Shown: positions 6,585-9,722 of the stretch, piece after piece
Layout: the number at the start of each line of letters is the position of its first letter
Numbering within the stretch: position 1 is the first letter of the stretch
Origin: Chloroflexota bacterium
GTDB taxonomy: Bacteria; Chloroflexota; Anaerolineae; Fen-1058
Length of the DNA stretch: 9,722 nt
Direction: 5' to 3'
Assembly (NCBI GenBank): GCA_016219235.1
Contig: JACRBO010000521.1
Span: forward strand, 1-9,722
The notes under the pieces: model-generated
What the model was told of the DNA's origin: nothing
Databases searched by the model: none
The model's input: only the letters and a program-made list of their open reading frames with translations
Translations under genes and position numbers: made by a program

Positions 6585-7619
6585 TTACTGCGCATCAAAT
6601 TCGACCAGCACGGGCCGATGGTCAGAACCGCCTGAATCGGCCAGCACGCGCGCCGACCGTGTGATCAGATCGACGCTGTGAAAGACGTAATCGATGCGCG
6701 CCATCGGCCGGATAAACATCGATAGCAGCGGCGCATCCACGGTCATGGCGTTCGCGTGAGAAAAATCGGGGAAGGTAAAGCCCAGCCCCCAGCCGCTTTC
6801 TCGATAGGCGTCGTTGAAGCGCTGGCGAATCCGCAGATAGGCACTGGACTGATCGGACATATTGAAGTCGCCGGCAATGATGATCGGTTCGCGGTCACGC
6901 CCGGCTCGCGCCAGCACCTCGCTCACCTCCTGTCGATGCCCCTCCGAGTTGAACAATTCGCCCTGACGCAGTCTGAATGGGTGAACCGGATGCGTGTTAT
7001 ACAAAGTGAGTGGCACGCCTCGCAAGTCCAGCACGACCCGTTGATGCCCCAGCGCAATGCGCCAATACTCATCGGCCTCAATCGGGTACCGGCTTAACAC
7101 GCCCTGCCCCAAAATGGGATTCTCGAAACTGGGGTGTAGCGCGCGATAGGGATAATCGGTTGCAAGGCTGGCCTCAATCGCCTGCGCCATTTCCGGGCTT
7201 AGTTCTTGCAGCGCGACCAGATCGGCCTTCGACTTGCGAATCAACGCCAGCATCGGCTCAAGTTGAAGCGTTTCAGCGTGCAGATTGTAGGTCATGAACC
7301 GCAGAGCCGCTGCGGTCGGCGCCGCATTTCCGCGCGGCACGAAACTACCGCCATACCCTACAACAAACGCCAGTATCGCCACCGCCAATGAAGCGGCCAG
7401 TCGCCACCGTCGACGCACCAGGCACAACGGCCCGAGCATCAACGCCGGCAGCAAAACCACTGGCAAGAAACTACTGAACGCTTCAACCGGCGACCACGCA
7501 CTGCCGCCTACAAATTTCAGCAGGAGCAAAACAGTCACACCTGTCCCGTATGCTCCGGTCGCCAGCCAGAACAAATTGATCACTGCGCGGCCAAATTGCA
7601 TTGACCTTCGCCAGATCAT
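6585..7619 (-). CDS. Membrane-anchored endonuclease/exonuclease/phosphatase (EEP) family protein
   Basis: This 344-residue protein has three predicted N-terminal membrane segments (about 10-37, 47-69 and 73-93). A 250-residue EEP domain of the DNase I/AP-endonuclease/phosphodiesterase fold follows and probably faces outside. Catalytic and metal positions are visible: Asn112 in TYNLH, Glu139 in LQEL, His210 in NTHP, Asp251 and Asn253 in GDFNM, Asp310 in RIDYVF, and Asp333-His334 in SDHRP. The substrate (nucleic acid, phospholipid or inositol phosphate) cannot be decided. The start chosen is the ATG at 7619, which overlaps the hemW stop as TGATG and has GAGG five bases upstream. An upstream in-frame extension to 7709 lies within hemW and is rejected. 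It is probably co-translated with hemW. Confidence 0.85.
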   Translation of the reverse strand: MIWRRSMQFGRAVINLFWLATGAYGTGVTVLLLLKFVGGSAWSPVEAFSSFLPVVLLPALMLGPLCLVRRRWRLAASLAVAILAFVVGYGGSFVPRGNAAPTAAALRFMTYNLHAETLQLEPMLALIRKSKADLVALQELSPEMAQAIEASLATDYPYRALHPSFENPILGQGVLSRYPIEADEYWRIALGHQRVVLDLRGVPLTLYNTHPVHPFRLRQGELFNSEGHRQEVSEVLARAGRDREPIIIAGDFNMSDQSSAYLRIRQRFNDAYRESGWGLGFTFPDFSHANAMTVDAPLLSMFIRPMARIDYVFHSVDLITRSARVLADSGGSDHRPVLVEFDAQ

Positions 7620-8917
7620 CAAGGCCTCGCTTCCGCGCTGGACTCTGGCAAGAACTCTGCAAACACGCGATTGCCCAACAGCCGTCCACGCGGCGCCAAT
7701 CGAATGCAATCAGGCAAATCTTCGATCAAACCCTGCGCGACTAAACGCGCGATAACTGTTCCAAAAACGGCATTCAGTTCCACGCCAAACCGATCGGCAA
7801 AACGCGCCCGATCGACCCCCTCATCGATCAGGCGCAGGCCCAACATCAGCGTCTCGCCGATTTCCAATGCGCGATTAATCCCCTCACGGTCGGCCACCGC
7901 TTCGCCCGTCGCCTCCACCGCCCTGATGTAGTCGCGCGGCTTCAACACATTCCAATAGCGCTGCCCCGCGTGCGACGAGTGCGCCCCACAGCCAAAGCCA
8001 AAGTACGCCTCATTCCGCCAGTACACCAAATTGTGCCGCGACCGTCGATCAACCTGCATCTTGCCTCTTGCATCCTGCATTCCACCGGCCCAATTCGAAA
8101 TCTCATAATGCTCAAAACCCGTCTCCGCCAACATCGATTGCGTTACCTCATACATCTCCGCCACGACCTCATCTTGCGGCTCAGGCACTTTGCCATCGCG
8201 CACCCAGTTGAACAGCGCCGTGCCCTCCTCCACCTGCAAACTATACGCCGAAATATGCTCCGGCCGCAGATCAATCACGCGCTGCAAAGTCTCGCGCCAT
8301 CGCTCGATCGACTGATCGGGCAGCCCGTAGATCAGATCGAGGTTGATATTCTCAAGGCCCGCGTCGCGCGCCGCCTGATACGTCGCCACAGCCTCATCAA
8401 ATGTGTGCCCTCGTCGCAACAAATGCAATTCGTCTTCGTGACTCGATTGAACACCCAAACTCAATCGAGTCACGCCCAGTGTGTGCAGATGACTAAAATA
8501 CGCCCGATCATCTGCATCCTGCATCCTGCCTCTTGCATCGCGTCTGCCTGGATTCGCCTCCAGTGTAATCTCCGCCTCCTCATCCACCTCAAAGAACGTG
8601 CGCACCGCCGTCAACAAGCCGCCGATTAACTCCGCTGGCAGCAAGGATGGCGTCCCGCCGCCGAAGTAAATCGTCGGTACGCGCAGCCGCCCCACCTGGT
8701 TGGCCGTCGCCGCGCGGCTGGCCGTCGCCGCAATCTCTTCCGCCACGGCTTGCACATACGCTTCATACAAAGCCGGTTGATTGGCGTAGATGTTGAAATC
8801 GCAATACGCACAGCGATGATGGCAAAACGGAAGGTGAATGTAAATCGAATGCGGAACATCCGCTGCGCGTAGCATCTGTTCGTTCAAGGCAATATCAGTT
8901 GGTAGAGTCGTGATCAT
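7619..8917 (-). CDS. hemW: HemW-type radical SAM protein (heme chaperone), with two repeat-derived insertions
   Basis: HemW is a radical-SAM relative of oxygen-independent coproporphyrinogen oxidase (HemN) that binds heme and delivers it to respiratory enzymes. The CX3CX2C cluster motif is Cys32, Cys36 and Cys39 (PFCHHRCAYCDF); the following DF instead of a fourth Cys separates HemW from HemN. GGGTPS (86-91) binds SAM, EANPG is at 120-124, GVQSS at 155-159, and HNLVYW (295-300) is the HemW heme-associated motif. Compared with E. coli HemW there are about ten extra residues after EANPG (about 125-136) and ten more before HNLVYW (about 279-290). Both are encoded by copies of the same DNA repeat. 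The start at 8917 lacks a Shine-Dalgarno sequence; Met15 is an alternative. A TAGACT seven bases before the ATG could mean a leaderless transcript. Confidence 0.92.
   Translation of the reverse strand: MITTLPTDIALNEQMLRAADVPHSIYIHLPFCHHRCAYCDFNIYANQPALYEAYVQAVAEEIAATASRAATANQVGRLRVPTIYFGGGTPSLLPAELIGGLLTAVRTFFEVDEEAEITLEANPGRRDARGRMQDADDRAYFSHLHTLGVTRLSLGVQSSHEDELHLLRRGHTFDEAVATYQAARDAGLENINLDLIYGLPDQSIERWRETLQRVIDLRPEHISAYSLQVEEGTALFNWVRDGKVPEPQDEVVAEMYEVTQSMLAETGFEHYEISNWAGGMQDARGKMQVDRRSRHNLVYWRNEAYFGFGCGAHSSHAGQRYWNVLKPRDYIRAVEATGEAVADREGINRALEIGETLMLGLRLIDEGVDRARFADRFGVELNAVFGTVIARLVAQGLIEDLPDCIRLAPRGRLLGNRVFAEFLPESSAEARP
8053..8081. repeat. GCAGGATGC-type dispersed repeat inside hemW, copy 2
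   Basis: The minus strand reads AATGCAGGATGCAAGAGGCA then AGATGCAGG and encodes MQDARGKMQ. Bases 8053-8074 match 21 of 22 bases of the copy at 8518-8539. It sits in the loop before HNLVYW and keeps the frame open. Confidence 0.8.
8513..8539. repeat. GCAGGATGC-type dispersed repeat inside hemW, copy 1
   Basis: The minus strand reads GATGCAAGAGGCAGGATGCA then GGATGCA and encodes DARGRMQDA right after the conserved EANPG. Both copies are followed shortly by TGATCG, suggesting that a little more than the core is shared. Confidence 0.8.
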
Positions 8918-8973
8918 AGTATTTAGTCTACGCGAAGGCAGGCTGCTGCATCACACTTCGTTTCGCATAATGC

Positions 8974-9004
8974 TTTTCTTTGCTTCTTTGCGGCTTGGCG
9001 TGAG
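8974..9004. repeat. CTTTGCTTCTTTGCGG-type intergenic repeat
   Basis: The short gap between the metallophosphoesterase stop and hemW (8918-9019) contains a CTTTGC, CTTTGCGG and CTTGGCGTGAG series. It looks like the widely dispersed 'CTTTGCGTCTTTGCG...GTGAG' intergenic sequence I recall from many bacterial genomes. Its function is unknown. Apart from this and a weak TAGACT before hemW, nothing else was seen in the gap. Confidence 0.45.
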
Positions 9005-9019
9005 GCACGCGTCTGGCAA

Positions 9020-9722
9020 TTAAACGCCGGATCGCAACGTCAACAACGTAATCTCAGGTCGGCAGTTGAAGCGCACGGGCGGCGAGACCACCCCGATGCC
9101 GCGATTGGTATACACCCACAGCGCGTCGGCGCGCTGCAAGCCGATGGGATATTGTTTGCCCAGATACGGCAGAATCGGTGCCCCCCAATATGGCAGACGC
9201 ACCTGTCCGCCGTGCGAATGTCCCGACAATTGTAGATCAATCGGGTAACGCTTGACCAACTCCGCGTAATCCGGTTCGTGCGCCAGCAAGACCGTCGGCT
9301 CAGTCGATGGCACACGCCGCAACGCCAAATCCAGATCGGCGCGGCGCTCCCACACATCATCCACGCCCGCGATCCACAGTCGCGCGCCGTCGCGTTCGAC
9401 AGGCATCGCTTCGTTGATCAGCACGGGAATCGAATGGTGCTTCAGCACACGCGCGATATGATCCGGGCCAGACCAGTAGTCGTGATTGCCCAGCACGGCA
9501 TAGACACCGCTGGCTGCCGTCAATGCACGTAACTCGTGCGCGCATTCATCCATGCGATCGGCCTCACGTGTGACGTAGTCGCCGGTCAACACGATGGCGT
9601 CGGGTTGAAGTTGATTCGTCGCCTCCACCGCCGATCGGATTTCGTCAACCCCCACGTATGGCCCCAGGTGCAGATCGCTCAGCTGCGCGATCGTAAACCC
9701 ATCCAGTTCGCGCGGCAGGCGC
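9020..9722 (-). CDS. Metallophosphoesterase, YkuE/YaeI-like (partial, N-terminus beyond the window)
   Basis: This is a calcineurin-like dinuclear-metal phosphoesterase. The frame stays open to the right edge and supplies the first metal motif SDLHLGPYV at about 9655-9681, so the GTG at 9655 is internal and the true start is outside the window. Further motifs follow in order: LTGDYV, GNHDYW, LAHEPDY and SGHSHGGQ, all the expected metal and catalytic signatures, then a C-terminal strand region ending at a TAA (9020-9022). In relatives the missing N-terminus often holds a membrane segment or Tat/Sec signal and the substrate is a lipid or cell-envelope phosphoester, but neither can be checked here. 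It lies upstream of hemW in the same direction, 102 bases away, so co-transcription is possible. Confidence 0.9.
   Translation of the reverse strand, partial: RLPRELDGFTIAQLSDLHLGPYVGVDEIRSAVEATNQLQPDAIVLTGDYVTREADRMDECAHELRALTAASGVYAVLGNHDYWSGPDHIARVLKHHSIPVLINEAMPVERDGARLWIAGVDDVWERRADLDLALRRVPSTEPTVLLAHEPDYAELVKRYPIDLQLSGHSHGGQVRLPYWGAPILPYLGKQYPIGLQRADALWVYTNRGIGVVSPPVRFNCRPEITLLTLRSGV

Noticed and set aside
7620..7709. N-terminal 30-residue extension of the EEP protein
   Set aside because: It lies wholly inside the 3' end of hemW. The ATG at 7619 has a ribosome site and a TGATG overlap and starts just before the first membrane helix.
1..9722. CRISPR arrays, tRNA/rRNA genes, transposases, toxin-antitoxin or defence genes
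   Set aside because: I looked for direct-repeat/spacer spacing, cloverleaf-like arms and mobile-element proteins on both strands and found none. The repeats present are short and lack CRISPR periodicity.

Overview
The window (roughly high-50s % G+C, judged by eye) is an ordinary-looking bacterial housekeeping segment. Nine genes are confidently recognised: eight are complete and one runs off the right edge. The gene set (type 2 isopentenyl diphosphate isomerase next to a short-chain polyprenyl diphosphate synthase with a DDLLGIWGD second aspartate-rich motif, ACP, HemW, an oligopeptidase B) and the short dispersed intergenic repeats suggest an uncultured Chloroflexota-type bacterium. That placement is an inference from gene flavour and was not tested. 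No CRISPR array, defence locus, tRNA, rRNA, transposase or phage gene was seen.

Layout: bases 1-184 hold no intact gene, only a possible remnant of a Dabb-domain protein on the minus strand. From 185 to 3523 a minus-strand block reads (in transcription order) acyl carrier protein, a perfect intrinsic terminator, hotdog acyl-CoA thioesterase, NUDIX hydrolase and oligopeptidase B. The last three are tightly packed (ATGA overlap, then a 12-base gap) and look like one operon. Bases 3524-3686 are a divergent promoter region. The two back-to-back -35 hexamers are the two ends of one perfect 19-bp palindrome, so acpP (leftward) and fni (rightward) may be co-controlled.

From 3687 to 6576 the plus strand carries fni, a GGPP/FPP-type polyprenyl synthase and a G/U mismatch DNA glycosylase (mug). 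The first two make and use DMAPP, so they act in consecutive steps of isoprenoid synthesis. The fni-synthase spacer is built from a 15-bp tandem repeat followed by inverted copies. The synthase-mug spacer is filled by a 171-bp composite palindromic element. From 6585 to 9722 the minus strand carries a metallophosphoesterase (its N-terminus lies beyond the window), hemW, and a membrane-anchored endonuclease/exonuclease/phosphatase-family protein whose start codon overlaps the hemW stop (TGATG).

No new multi-gene system is evident. The most unusual signals are short repeats: two in-frame copies of one repeat inside hemW that each add about ten residues, the repeat-built spacers, a strong excess of CGATCG/CCGATCGG, and the palindrome shared by the divergent promoters.
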